Origin: Nitrospirota bacterium
GTDB lineage: Bacteria > Nitrospirota > Thermodesulfovibrionia > Thermodesulfovibrionales > UBA6898
NCBI GenBank assembly: GCA_021787505.1
Contig: JAJYLU010000119.1
Span: 1-6,214, forward strand
DNA length: 6,214 bases
Reading direction: 5' to 3'
The position numbers and the translations under genes were made by a program. Under the pieces are notes generated by a model, which worked only from the letters and a program-made list of their open reading frames with translations, searched no databases and was not told where the DNA came from. Position 1 is the stretch's first letter. The number at the start of each line of letters is the position of its first letter. Shown here piece after piece: positions 1 through 5,855 of the stretch.

Positions 1-979
1 AACCGAGATCACCGGCGTGGCCGGCATCAAGGAAGCCGGCAAGGGTAAGATAACCTACCTTGCAGCGCCCCGGTATCTCCGGTACCTGCACGGCAGCGAG
101 GCTTCCTCTGTGATCGTAAAGGAGCCTCTGGAAGGGATAGAGATTGCACAGTTGGTGGTGGATAATCCCCAGTATGCATTCGCCCGGGCCATAGAGTGCT
201 TCTATCCTCCCATGCAAAATACGACGGGCATCAGCGACAAGGCGGTCATATCGGACAAGGCCGTCATCTGCGGGGGCGTCTCCATCTCGCCCTTTGCCTA
301 TATCTGCGATGGGGTGACGATCGGCGACGGCACTCTGATTCTGCCCGGCGTCTATATCGGCGAAGGATCGAAGATCGGAAAGGGATGTGTCATCTACCCG
401 AACGTGACCATACGCGAAAAGGTATCTATCGGCGACAGAGTAATCATTCATTCCGGCACAGTAATCGGCTCCGACGGATACGGTTATGTTTTCGAAAAAG
501 GGGAACATTATAAGATACCCCAGGTAGGAGGGGTCGTTATCGGAGATGACGTCGAGATAGGTTCCAATGTCTCTATAGACCGCGCGACCCTTGGCAATAC
601 CATCGTCGGCAGAGGGACGAAAATAGATAACCTGGTACAAATTGCGCATAATGTAAAAATCGGCGAGAAATCGCTTCTCATGTCCCAGGTCGGGATTGCG
701 GGCAGCAGCGAATTGGGTAGCTTCGTCACCCTGGCGGGCCAGGTAGGGGTAGCCGACCATACTGAGATAGATTCAGGCACTATCGTAGCCGCACAATCAG
801 GCGTTCACGGACATGTCGTAAAAGGAGTATATTCCGGATCTCCCGCCATCCCTCATGGCAACTGGCTCAGGGCCCAGGCGGTATTTGCGAAGCTCCCTGA
901 GCTTCAAAAAAAGATAAGAGAACTCGAGGCAAGATTAAGCACAATAGAAAAGGGGGCCACCAATGATGACCGTAAATGA
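1..979 (+). CDS. lpxD: LpxD, UDP-3-O-(3-hydroxyacyl)glucosamine N-acyltransferase (5' partial)
   Basis: This enzyme transfers a 3-hydroxyacyl chain from ACP to the 2-amino group of UDP-3-O-acylglucosamine in cytoplasmic lipid A synthesis. The reading frame is open from base 2 ([10 protein letters not shown]), so the true start lies upstream; the GTG at 17 is an internal valine of the N-terminal uridine-binding domain, and roughly 25-30 residues are missing compared with the family. Numbering from that GTG codon, residues 1-65 finish the N-terminal domain. A left-handed beta-helix of hexapeptide repeats spans about 70-275 (for example [18 protein letters not shown]). It includes the LpxD-type loop KIPQVGG (166-172) and the IAHNV motif, whose His211 matches catalytic His239 of E. 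coli. A charged C-terminal helix (about 288-313) matches the ACP-contacting extension. The gene overlaps fabZ by 17 bases, which supports translational coupling. Base and codon use match its neighbours. Identity is very secure. Confidence 0.96.
   Translation, partial: TEITGVAGIKEAGKGKITYLAAPRYLRYLHGSEASSVIVKEPLEGIEIAQLVVDNPQYAFARAIECFYPPMQNTTGISDKAVISDKAVICGGVSISPFAYICDGVTIGDGTLILPGVYIGEGSKIGKGCVIYPNVTIREKVSIGDRVIIHSGTVIGSDGYGYVFEKGEHYKIPQVGGVVIGDDVEIGSNVSIDRATLGNTIVGRGTKIDNLVQIAHNVKIGEKSLLMSQVGIAGSSELGSFVTLAGQVGVADHTEIDSGTIVAAQSGVHGHVVKGVYSGSPAIPHGNWLRAQAVFAKLPELQKKIRELEARLSTIEKGATNDDRK
951..956 (+). promoter_or_regulatory. Ribosome binding site of fabZ, inside lpxD
   Basis: AGGGGG lies 6 bases before the ATG at 963 and 9 bases before the in-frame ATG at 966. 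Either could be used; 963 is annotated as the longer form. The site is inside the last codons of lpxD, so ribosomes finishing lpxD pass straight over it. Confidence 0.6.
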
Positions 980-1394
980 AATAATGAAACTCCTTCCCCA
1001 CCGGTATCCGTTTCTGCTCGTGGACAAGATCGTCGATCTGAAACCCGGGGAGAGCGCCTTAGGGGTAAAAAATGTCACGATTAACGAACCATTCTTCCAG
1101 GGGCATTTTCCCGGACAGCCGATCATGCCCGGCGTACTGGTCATAGAGGCGATGGCCCAGGTTGCGGGAGTTATGGCGTTTCGTTCGGGGATAGAGGGCA
1201 AGTCAGTCTATTTTATGAGCATCGACAACGCAAAATTCAGGCGTCCCATCGTGCCCGGCGACCAGATAATGATGGAGATCAAGGTCCTGAAGCAGCGGGG
1301 GAACGTCTGGAAGTTTTCCGGCACCGCCACCGTTGACGGGAAATTGGTCGCCGAAACCGAATTCACGGCAATGGTAACGGACCGGGAGATCTGA
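963..1394 (+). CDS. fabZ: FabZ, 3-hydroxyacyl-ACP dehydratase
   Basis: FabZ dehydrates (3R)-hydroxyacyl-ACP to trans-2-enoyl-ACP in type II fatty acid synthesis, and so competes with LpxA and LpxD for the same substrate. The 143-residue protein is a single hot-dog domain of normal family length. It carries the N-terminal [11 protein letters not shown] block (11-21). The active-site segment [16 protein letters not shown] is followed by IEAMAQ. His48 and Glu62 correspond to the catalytic pair (His49/Glu63 in the Pseudomonas enzyme). The sequence lacks the features of the isomerising FabA type, and the position between lpxD and lpxA is the classical fabZ position. It overlaps the lpxD end by 17 bases and ends 4 bases before lpxA. 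The ATG pair at 963/966 leaves a 3-base start ambiguity. Confidence 0.97.
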   Translation: MMTVNEIMKLLPHRYPFLLVDKIVDLKPGESALGVKNVTINEPFFQGHFPGQPIMPGVLVIEAMAQVAGVMAFRSGIEGKSVYFMSIDNAKFRRPIVPGDQIMMEIKVLKQRGNVWKFSGTATVDGKLVAETEFTAMVTDREI

Positions 1395-1398
1395 AAGA

Positions 1399-2178
1399 AT
1401 GAAGACCAAAATTCATCCCACTGCAATAGTCGATCCGAAGGCTGAAATTGACGCGAATGTAGAAATAGGCCCATTCTGCATCGTGAGGGCCGGGGTAGAG
1501 ATAAAGAAGGGCAGCAAACTCCTTTCGAACGTGGTGGTCGAAGGGAACACTGCCATCGGCGAAAACTGCACGGTCTATCCGTTTACGAGCATCGGGTTTG
1601 CCCCCCAGGACTTGAAGTACCGGGGGGAAGACACAAGTCTCGTCATCGGAAGAGGCACCATCATCAGGGAATATGCCTCCATACACAGAGCGTCGGTCGG
1701 AGGCGACGGTGCCACGATAATCGGGGAGAACAGCTTTCTCATGGCATACGTGCATGTCGCGCACGACTGTGTTATCGGCAGCAACGTCATCATGACAAAC
1801 GCAGCCACCCTGGCCGGCCACGTGGTCGTCGAAGACTTCGCGTACATCGGCGGACTGGTCGCGGTGCATCAGTTTACGCGGATCGGCCGTTATGCGATGG
1901 TCGGCGGCTTCAGCGGCATCGGCCAGGACATCCCCCCCTACATGATCGCTTCGGGGGCCAGGGCCAAGCTCTTCGGCCCGAACACCATAGGGCTGCAGCG
2001 GCGCGGCTTTTCCGAAAAGACGATCAACGATATCAAGAAGGCTTACAAGATCCTCTTCAGGGAGAAGCGGACGCTCAAAGACGCATTGAAGAAGGTACAG
2101 GAAGAGTATCCTTCCTCGCCCGAGATAAAACACCTTGTCGAGTTTATCGAAAAGAATAAGCGGGGGATCTGCCGCTAG
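1399..2178 (+). CDS. lpxA: LpxA, acyl-ACP--UDP-N-acetylglucosamine O-acyltransferase
   Basis: This enzyme catalyses the first step of lipid A synthesis, placing a 3-hydroxyacyl chain from ACP on the 3-OH of UDP-GlcNAc in the cytoplasm. The 259-residue protein (E. coli has 262) starts with the typical IHPTAIVDPKAEI and has hexapeptide-repeat beta-helix coils to about residue 185. A helical C-terminal domain follows, containing GLQRRGFS (198-205). Aligning to E. coli from memory with a constant offset of 3, His122 in VHVAHDC is the catalytic base (E. coli His125). His119, His141 and His157 match His122, His144 and His160, and Gln70 in QDLKY matches Gln73. Gly170 occupies the hydrocarbon-ruler position (Gly173), which suggests a long C14-class acyl donor. 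Ile197 stands where E. coli has Glu200. The ATG at 1399 is 4 bases after fabZ, with GGGAG at 1384-1388 as a modest ribosome binding site. Trimeric in the family. Confidence 0.97.
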   Translation: MKTKIHPTAIVDPKAEIDANVEIGPFCIVRAGVEIKKGSKLLSNVVVEGNTAIGENCTVYPFTSIGFAPQDLKYRGEDTSLVIGRGTIIREYASIHRASVGGDGATIIGENSFLMAYVHVAHDCVIGSNVIMTNAATLAGHVVVEDFAYIGGLVAVHQFTRIGRYAMVGGFSGIGQDIPPYMIASGARAKLFGPNTIGLQRRGFSEKTINDIKKAYKILFREKRTLKDALKKVQEEYPSSPEIKHLVEFIEKNKRGICR

Positions 2179-2182
2179 CCGA

Positions 2183-2998
2183 ATGAAAAAACTTGGCCTT
2201 ATCGCAGGCTATGGCGAGCTGCCGTCAGCCGTAGCAGCCGAGGCGCGTGCAAAAGGATACTCTGTCTTCGCCGTGGGCCTCGAACCGCTGGCAGACAGGT
2301 CGCTTGCCTCTGCCGTCGATGAAGTAAAGTGGATCAATGTCGGCAAACTCGGCCTGATCATCGACACGCTCAAAAAGGCAGGTGTGGCGGAGGCAGTGCT
2401 GGCAGGCAAGGTCCCCAAGTCATTATTATATAAGAGCAAGATTACGCCGGACCTCCGCGCCGTAAAGGTTCTTTTTTCTTTAAAGGACAGGACCGACGAT
2501 TCGATCATGCTTGCAATTACCGGGGAACTCGCGAGGGACGGCATCACCCTGCTTAACACCACGGATTTCAGCGTGCGGCTTCTGGCGCCGGATGGGGTGC
2601 TGGGCAAACACGCACCTTCCAAAAATGAATGGAAGGATATAGACTTCGGGTTCAGAATCGCCAAGGAGATGGGAAGACTGGACATAGGACAAACCGTGGT
2701 CGTAAAAGACATGGCGGTGATGGCGGTAGAGGCGATCGAGGGCACGGACGAGGCGATAAGGAGGGGCGGAAAACTTGCGGGCGCAGGGGCGGTGGTGATA
2801 AAGGTGAGCAAGCCCCGGCAGGACTTGAGGTTCGACGTGCCGGCGGTGGGGATGGAAACGCTCGCCGCAATGATCGAGGTCCGGGCTCGCGTACTTGCTG
2901 TCGAACGGGGCAAAAGCATCATCCTCAACAGGAAGGAAATGCTTAAGAAAGCCGACAAATATGATATTGGCATAGTCGGCTATCAGCCGAAGCAGTAA
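2183..2998 (+). CDS. lpxI: LpxI, UDP-2,3-diacylglucosamine diphosphatase (DUF1009 family)
   Basis: LpxI hydrolyses UDP-2,3-diacylglucosamine to lipid X and UMP. It is the unrelated replacement for LpxH known from Caulobacter and many delta-type lineages. The 271-residue protein begins with the family signature LIAGYGELP (6-14). It then has VGLEPLAD (31-38), a basic AGKVPKSLLY segment (74-83), KDRTDDSIML (101-110) and the conserved C-terminal block RQDLRFDVPAVG (212-223). Asp214 and Asp218 fall in the region holding the essential aspartate (Asp225 in Caulobacter, from memory). There is no signal peptide or membrane helix. The ATG at 2183 is 4 bases after the lpxA stop. An in-frame TTG at 2135 would add 16 residues inside lpxA and is rejected because MKKLGLIAGYG is the canonical N-terminus. 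Its ribosome binding site is weak (a G-run at 2162-2166), so coupling to lpxA translation is likely. It appears to be the last gene of this operon in the window. Confidence 0.94.
   Translation: MKKLGLIAGYGELPSAVAAEARAKGYSVFAVGLEPLADRSLASAVDEVKWINVGKLGLIIDTLKKAGVAEAVLAGKVPKSLLYKSKITPDLRAVKVLFSLKDRTDDSIMLAITGELARDGITLLNTTDFSVRLLAPDGVLGKHAPSKNEWKDIDFGFRIAKEMGRLDIGQTVVVKDMAVMAVEAIEGTDEAIRRGGKLAGAGAVVIKVSKPRQDLRFDVPAVGMETLAAMIEVRARVLAVERGKSIILNRKEMLKKADKYDIGIVGYQPKQ
2976..2990 (+). other. Short hairpin at the 3' end of lpxI
   Basis: TCGGCT and AGCCGA form a perfect 6-bp stem with a 3-base loop, just before the lpxI stop codon. No T-run follows, so it is not a convincing intrinsic terminator. It could slow 3' exonuclease on the lpx mRNA, or simply reflect codon choice. 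Confidence 0.35.
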
Positions 2999-3012
2999 GC
3001 CTGTCTTTCGCA

Positions 3013-3041
3013 TTCCTTACGGTGCCCAGTTTCGATATAAT
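3013..3041 (+). promoter_or_regulatory. Candidate upstream sigma70-type promoter of the cytochrome operon
   Basis: A perfect TATAAT at 3036-3041 is preceded, after a 17-base spacer, by TTCCTT (3013-3018), a poor -35 match. It lies 15 bases beyond the lpxI stop. Such hexamers occur by chance in AT-rich DNA, so this is tentative. Confidence 0.3.
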
Positions 3042-3081
3042 AGCCTATTCCAAATAGTAATAAATCTATAAATTAGTTAAA

Positions 3082-3110
3082 TTGGACAAATAGGGATGAT
3101 TTTGTTTATA
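3082..3110 (+). promoter_or_regulatory. Candidate downstream sigma70-type promoter of the cytochrome operon
   Basis: TTGGAC (3082-3087) is separated by 17 bases from TTTATA (3105-3110); an overlapping alternative is TGGACA with TATATA at 3107-3112. It sits about 80 bases before the first cytochrome gene and has the better -35 of the two candidates in this gap. No GG-N10-GC sigma54 pattern was found in the interval. Confidence 0.35.
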
Positions 3111-3133
3111 TACCCTGTTAATTTCAATTTTAG

Positions 3134-3167
3134 TTTTTGAAGCTATTCGTTAGTAATAGCTAAAAAA
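3134..3167 (+). other. AT-rich inverted repeat in the leader of the cytochrome operon
   Basis: AGCTATT (3141-3147) and AATAGCT (3155-3161) form a 7-bp stem with a 7-base loop. Flanking T5 (3134-3138) and A6 (3162-3167) can extend the pairing across a small internal mismatch. It lies between the candidate promoters and the ribosome binding site. No T-run follows it on the + strand, so a terminator is unlikely. It could be an operator or an mRNA leader structure. Confidence 0.4.
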
Positions 3168-3178
3168 TCCAATGAGTT

Positions 3179-3182
3179 GAGG
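3179..3182 (+). promoter_or_regulatory. Ribosome binding site fixing the start of the seven-heme cytochrome
   Basis: GAGG here is 5 bases from the ATG at 3188. The in-frame GTG at 3182 overlaps this site and would leave no room for it, so ATG 3188 is preferred. Confidence 0.6.
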
Positions 3183-3187
3183 TGCTT

Positions 3188-4117
3188 ATGCCATACAAGA
3201 AGGTCATTTTTTTTGTCGCACCTTTGATGGTCCTCGCACTCCTCCTTCCACTGAGCGCGCCCGCGCAGGAGTCTGCGAACTGCCTCGCTTGCCACAGTTC
3301 GATGAAGGGCAGGATAAAGGCCGTCTCGGGCAACCTGATCGAACTGAACATTGATTCCGAAAAATTCCAGGCTTCGGTCCACAGCTCGCTGGCCTGTACC
3401 GACTGCCACATCAAATTTTCAGACAACCCTCATACTTCACCGAACGCCCCGGTGCCCCAGGAGGTCCTGGCAATATCGGCGAAGATTTCGAAAAAATATC
3501 CCATCGATCCTGTCGCGGCCGCAGCCTGCGTTCAGTGTCACGATGAGATTTACAAGAAGGTGCTCGAAAGCGTACACGGGAAAAACATCACGCAGAAACA
3601 CCAGACGGACGGCGCCCTCTGCCTCGACTGCCACGGTTCCCCCCATTATATCGTGCCGATCGGCAATCCGGCCGCCCTGATGGGCCGCAAGCATCAGGTA
3701 GAAACCTGCGGCAAATGCCACGGGAACAAGGCGCTTAACGAGAAATACAAGATGGAGGAGAACGTTATGGACAGCTTCGAAGAGAGCTTCCATGGACGGA
3801 AACTCGCCCTCGGGCATACGAAGGTCCCGGTTTGTGCCAGCTGCCACGGAGCCCATGATGTAAAATCAATGGACGATCCGACCTCTCCTGTATTCGGCAA
3901 CAACAGGCTGCAGACCTGCGGCAAGTGCCACAAGGGTGCAAACGAAAAATTCATTCCTGCGATTACGCATAAACTGCCCGGTCCGATCCCTTATTACACG
4001 GAAAAGGCGCTGATATTTCTGGTACTGGGGGTCTTCACCTTCATCATATCTCACGTTCTGCTCGAGGCATTCTCCGATATCAGGGATGCAATCTTCAGGA
4101 AAGGGGGGCACGAATAA
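3188..4117 (+). CDS. Seven-heme c-type cytochrome with C-terminal membrane anchor (cytochrome c3 family; CbcA-like)
   Basis: This is a predicted periplasmic electron carrier attached to the inner membrane. The 309-residue protein has a Sec signal peptide (KK at 4-5, hydrophobic core 7-22, likely cleavage after the APA at 24-26). Seven CXXCH heme sites begin at Cys32, 70, 114, 145, 174, 216 and 244. Extra histidines in SVH (65), SVHG (130) and SFHG (202) are likely distal ligands, in the 'SxHG...CxxCH' layout common to multiheme respiratory cytochromes. One transmembrane helix follows (about 272-293), then a short charged cytoplasmic tail. Its stop overlaps the start of the cytochrome b gene (TAATG), so the two products are probably made together as one complex. 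From memory this matches Geobacter CbcA, the seven-heme partner of CbcB in a bc-type quinone oxidoreductase; that assignment is inference. It could instead serve a different periplasmic acceptor. Confidence 0.9.
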   Translation: MPYKKVIFFVAPLMVLALLLPLSAPAQESANCLACHSSMKGRIKAVSGNLIELNIDSEKFQASVHSSLACTDCHIKFSDNPHTSPNAPVPQEVLAISAKISKKYPIDPVAAAACVQCHDEIYKKVLESVHGKNITQKHQTDGALCLDCHGSPHYIVPIGNPAALMGRKHQVETCGKCHGNKALNEKYKMEENVMDSFEESFHGRKLALGHTKVPVCASCHGAHDVKSMDDPTSPVFGNNRLQTCGKCHKGANEKFIPAITHKLPGPIPYYTEKALIFLVLGVFTFIISHVLLEAFSDIRDAIFRKGGHE

Positions 4118-4866
4118 TGAGCCAGTCAAGCACGACAACTGCACGGGAAATCCCAAAAGAAATAGAGAGGTTCAATGTTACCTTCCGGATACAGCATATC
4201 ATCATGTTTACGACATTTCTGCTTCTCAGCTTTACCGGCTGGGGGCTCAAGTACGCTTACGCTCCTGGCGGGGTATCGAGCTGGTGGATACGCGTCTGGG
4301 GCGGCCCCGAAACCGCAGGCATAATCCATAGGGTCGCCGGGGTCACCATGCTCCTGGACTTCGTCTGGCATGTCATCTATCTCTTCTACCTCTTTGGGAC
4401 GAAGAGGATGACGATCAACTTGAAGACTACGGTCATCCCTCTTCCAAAAGATGTCTTCGACGTCATAAAAAATTATCTGTATTTCTTCGGTCTCTCCAAG
4501 GAAAAGGCGAGATTTGCGAAATACTCCTATGCGCAGAAATTCGATTATTGGGCCGTCTTTTGGGGCATGTTCATCATCGGCTTTTCAGGGTTCTCCCTGG
4601 CCTTTCCGATGCTTGTCTCCCATATCATTCCGCAGTTCGCGACGTCCTGGATATGGCAGCTCCTGTCGATCATGCACAGTGACGAGGCGCTCCTGGCGAT
4701 CGTCTTCATCCTTTTCTGGCATTTCTACAACGAGCATCTGAAGCCGGAGAACTTCCCGATGAGCTGGCTCTGGATAACCGGAAAGATATCGACTGACACG
4801 CTGAAGCACCACCACCCCATCGAATACGAGATGCTGTTCCCTGATGCGAACAAGAACAAGGATTAG
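4117..4866 (+). CDS. Di-heme cytochrome b, four-helix quinone-site subunit (cytochrome b/b6 domain; CbcB-like)
   Basis: This is a predicted inner-membrane subunit that exchanges electrons between menaquinone and periplasmic hemes c. The 249-residue protein has four hydrophobic helices at about 24-43, 68-93, 144-169 and 178-205. By analogy with FdnI and HydC subunits, the heme b ligands are probably His27 (helix 1), His71 (HR motif, helix 2), and His187 and His202 (helix 4, 15 residues apart). His85 in helix 2 and His207 are additional. A polar loop of about 50 residues between helices 2 and 3 contains YFFGLSKEKARF, then KFDYWAVFWG leads into helix 3. There is no signal peptide beyond helix 1. 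It begins 1 base inside the upstream heme c gene and ends 5 bases before the nine-heme lipoprotein gene. No dehydrogenase or reductase catalytic subunit is beside it, which argues against a formate dehydrogenase or hydrogenase gamma subunit. Confidence 0.88.
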   Translation: MSQSSTTTAREIPKEIERFNVTFRIQHIIMFTTFLLLSFTGWGLKYAYAPGGVSSWWIRVWGGPETAGIIHRVAGVTMLLDFVWHVIYLFYLFGTKRMTINLKTTVIPLPKDVFDVIKNYLYFFGLSKEKARFAKYSYAQKFDYWAVFWGMFIIGFSGFSLAFPMLVSHIIPQFATSWIWQLLSIMHSDEALLAIVFILFWHFYNEHLKPENFPMSWLWITGKISTDTLKHHHPIEYEMLFPDANKNKD

Positions 4867-4870
4867 GGGG
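4865..4870 (+). promoter_or_regulatory. Ribosome binding site of the nine-heme lipoprotein gene
   Basis: AGGGGG overlaps the cytochrome b stop codon. It is 1 base from the ATG at 4872 but 4 bases from the in-frame ATG at 4875, so the second ATG may be the real start; the difference is one methionine. Confidence 0.5.
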
Positions 4871-4871
4871 A

Positions 4872-5633
4872 ATGATGGCGAGAAAAATTGCGATCCTGTC
4901 CCTGATCTTGCTGCTTTTTGCCTGCAACAGATGGAAGCCTGCCGAAAAGCCGGTCGCCGAGGAGAAGGAGCCGCCGGTGCTCGCTTCGCTGCAGGACTCC
5001 GGCATGCCCTGCTTCAAATGCCACTCCTACGAGAAATTCTCACTCGATTCGAAGGGGAAATTCTCTCACCCGAAGCATCTCGGGTTCGGGGTACACTGTA
5101 ACCAGTGCCATATCATCGTGCCTCACAAGGAGATGACGCTAAACAAGGACACCTGCAGCAATTGCCATAACCTGACGGCCTTTACGTACGCGGCTTCTGG
5201 CCTGCCCGTGACGTTCTCCCACCAGAACCATCAGAAGAAATACAACTGCAGCGAATGCCACCCGAAGCTCTTCCAGATGAAGAAGGGAACATCGAACATC
5301 ACGATGGACGAGATGCTCAAGGGCGAAAACTGCGGCAGGTGCCACAACGGAAGAATAGCCTTTTCAGCCAAAGATTGTGCGAAGTGCCATAACCTCTCGG
5401 TCCTGAAAAAGGACTTTACCTATCCCGCCGGCGACATGGCTCCCGCGGTCTTCAGCCATCAGGTGCATACCGCTATGTTCGCATGCAGCAGCTGTCATCC
5501 CTCTCTCTTTAAATATAAGAGGGGCGGCTCGGGCATGAAGATGGACGACCTCTATCAGAACAAGTTCTGCGGCAAGTGCCATGACGGCAAGACGGCGTTC
5601 GCCTCGACCGAATGCCAACGGTGTCATAGGTAA
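4872..5633 (+). CDS. Nine-heme c-type cytochrome lipoprotein with cytochrome c7-like triheme repeats
   Basis: This is a predicted lipid-anchored electron carrier. In the 253-residue protein, a basic start (ARK) and hydrophobic core run into a lipobox L-F-A-C with lipidated Cys18. The next residue is Asn, not Asp, which by the enteric rule favours outer-membrane sorting. A proline/glutamate-rich linker (22-36) follows. Nine CXXCH sites begin at Cys47, 76, 95, 126, 154, 169, 205, 233 and 248. Residues 115-173 and 194-252 are two 59-residue repeats that align without gaps at about 27 identities. Each starts FSHxxH and contains three heme sites, with CGxCHxGxxAF near the end. A divergent first unit (FSHPKH at 64) has two sites after the motif and one before it. 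It is third in the operon, so it probably receives electrons from the seven-heme subunit. In Geobacter a multiheme cytochrome (OmcQ, recalled as 12 hemes) lies in the same place; orthology is unproven. Confidence 0.9.
   Translation: MMARKIAILSLILLLFACNRWKPAEKPVAEEKEPPVLASLQDSGMPCFKCHSYEKFSLDSKGKFSHPKHLGFGVHCNQCHIIVPHKEMTLNKDTCSNCHNLTAFTYAASGLPVTFSHQNHQKKYNCSECHPKLFQMKKGTSNITMDEMLKGENCGRCHNGRIAFSAKDCAKCHNLSVLKKDFTYPAGDMAPAVFSHQVHTAMFACSSCHPSLFKYKRGGSGMKMDDLYQNKFCGKCHDGKTAFASTECQRCHR
5214..5390 (+). repeat. Triheme protein repeat, copy 1
   Basis: This segment encodes residues 115-173 of the nine-heme lipoprotein, from FSHQNH to CAKCH. It is paired with the copy at 5451-5627; the two have equal length and a period of 79 codons. 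Confidence 0.8.
5451..5627 (+). repeat. Triheme protein repeat, copy 2
   Basis: This segment encodes residues 194-252, from FSHQVH to CQRCH. All three CXXCH motifs and both FSHxxH histidines are conserved relative to copy 1, while the surface positions have diverged, indicating an old duplication. Confidence 0.8.
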
Positions 5634-5650
5634 TTAAGCAGGAGACCCTG

Positions 5651-5679
5651 AAAGGGGCAGGCCGTGTCTGCCCCTTTTT
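5651..5679 (+). terminator. Rho-independent terminator of the cytochrome operon
   Basis: GGGGCAG (5654-5660) pairs perfectly with CTGCCCC (5668-5674) across a 7-base loop and is followed directly by TTTTT (5675-5679). An upstream AAA (5651-5653) can extend the stem into the T-run. It lies 17 bases after the lipoprotein stop codon. It is GC-rich with a T-tract, a strong intrinsic terminator. Confidence 0.9.
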
Positions 5680-5769
5680 CCCTGCCCCGGCCGCAAAAAA
5701 ACAGTTTTCGATGCCTCCCTTCCGTCCCTGCTTCGAAGAAAGGTGCTGCCCGGAGTGTTGCATTTAATG

Positions 5770-5775
5770 TATAAT
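5770..5775 (+). promoter_or_regulatory. Candidate -10 element of the downstream lipoprotein gene
   Basis: A perfect TATAAT lies 88 bases before the ATG at 5864, downstream of a terminator, so a promoter is expected in this gap. No good -35 hexamer is found at 16-18 bases upstream (TGCCCG at 5747-5752 is poor), so an activator may be needed if this is real. The rest of the 230-base gap (5634-5863) shows no convincing gene, and I recognise no known riboswitch in it. Confidence 0.35.
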
Positions 5776-5849
5776 GAAGAATTGTGGATCCCCCGCAGAT
5801 TGCGTACTTAGGTACCAAACAGCGACAGGGGAAGAAAGAAAAGTTTATT

Positions 5850-5855
5850 GAGGAG
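5850..5855 (+). promoter_or_regulatory. Ribosome binding site of the 3'-partial lipoprotein gene
   Basis: GAGGAG lies 8 bases before the ATG at 5864, a near-ideal site. It supports this start for a gene that runs off the window. Confidence 0.65.

Noticed and set aside
17..19. GTG as the start codon of lpxD
   Set aside because: The frame is open to base 2, and the residues before it (T-E-I-T-G) continue the conserved LpxD N-terminal domain, so the gene starts outside the window.
1363..2133. Long open frame on the - strand (256 codons)
   Set aside because: It is antisense to lpxA, whose full-length protein with catalytic residues is unmistakable; the translation shows no recognisable domain.
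2135..2182. TTG start extending lpxI by 16 residues
   Set aside because: The extension lies within lpxA coding sequence, looks unlike LpxI, and the ATG at 2183 gives the canonical N-terminus.
2209..2973. Long open frame on the - strand (254 codons)
   Set aside because: It is antisense to lpxI and has the low-complexity Ser/Thr/Pro composition typical of a shadow frame.
2976..3010. Intrinsic terminator after lpxI
   Set aside because: The hairpin lies before the stop codon and has no following T-run.
3182..3184. GTG start for the seven-heme cytochrome
   Set aside because: It overlaps the GAGG ribosome binding site that is properly spaced for the ATG at 3188.
2999..3187. Sigma54 promoter for the cytochrome operon
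   Set aside because: Such control would fit related Geobacter systems, but no GG-N10-GC pair is present in the gap.
5214..5627. DNA repeat or CRISPR-like array
   Set aside because: The periodicity is at protein level (heme motifs); the nucleotide copies have diverged and there is no spacer-repeat structure.
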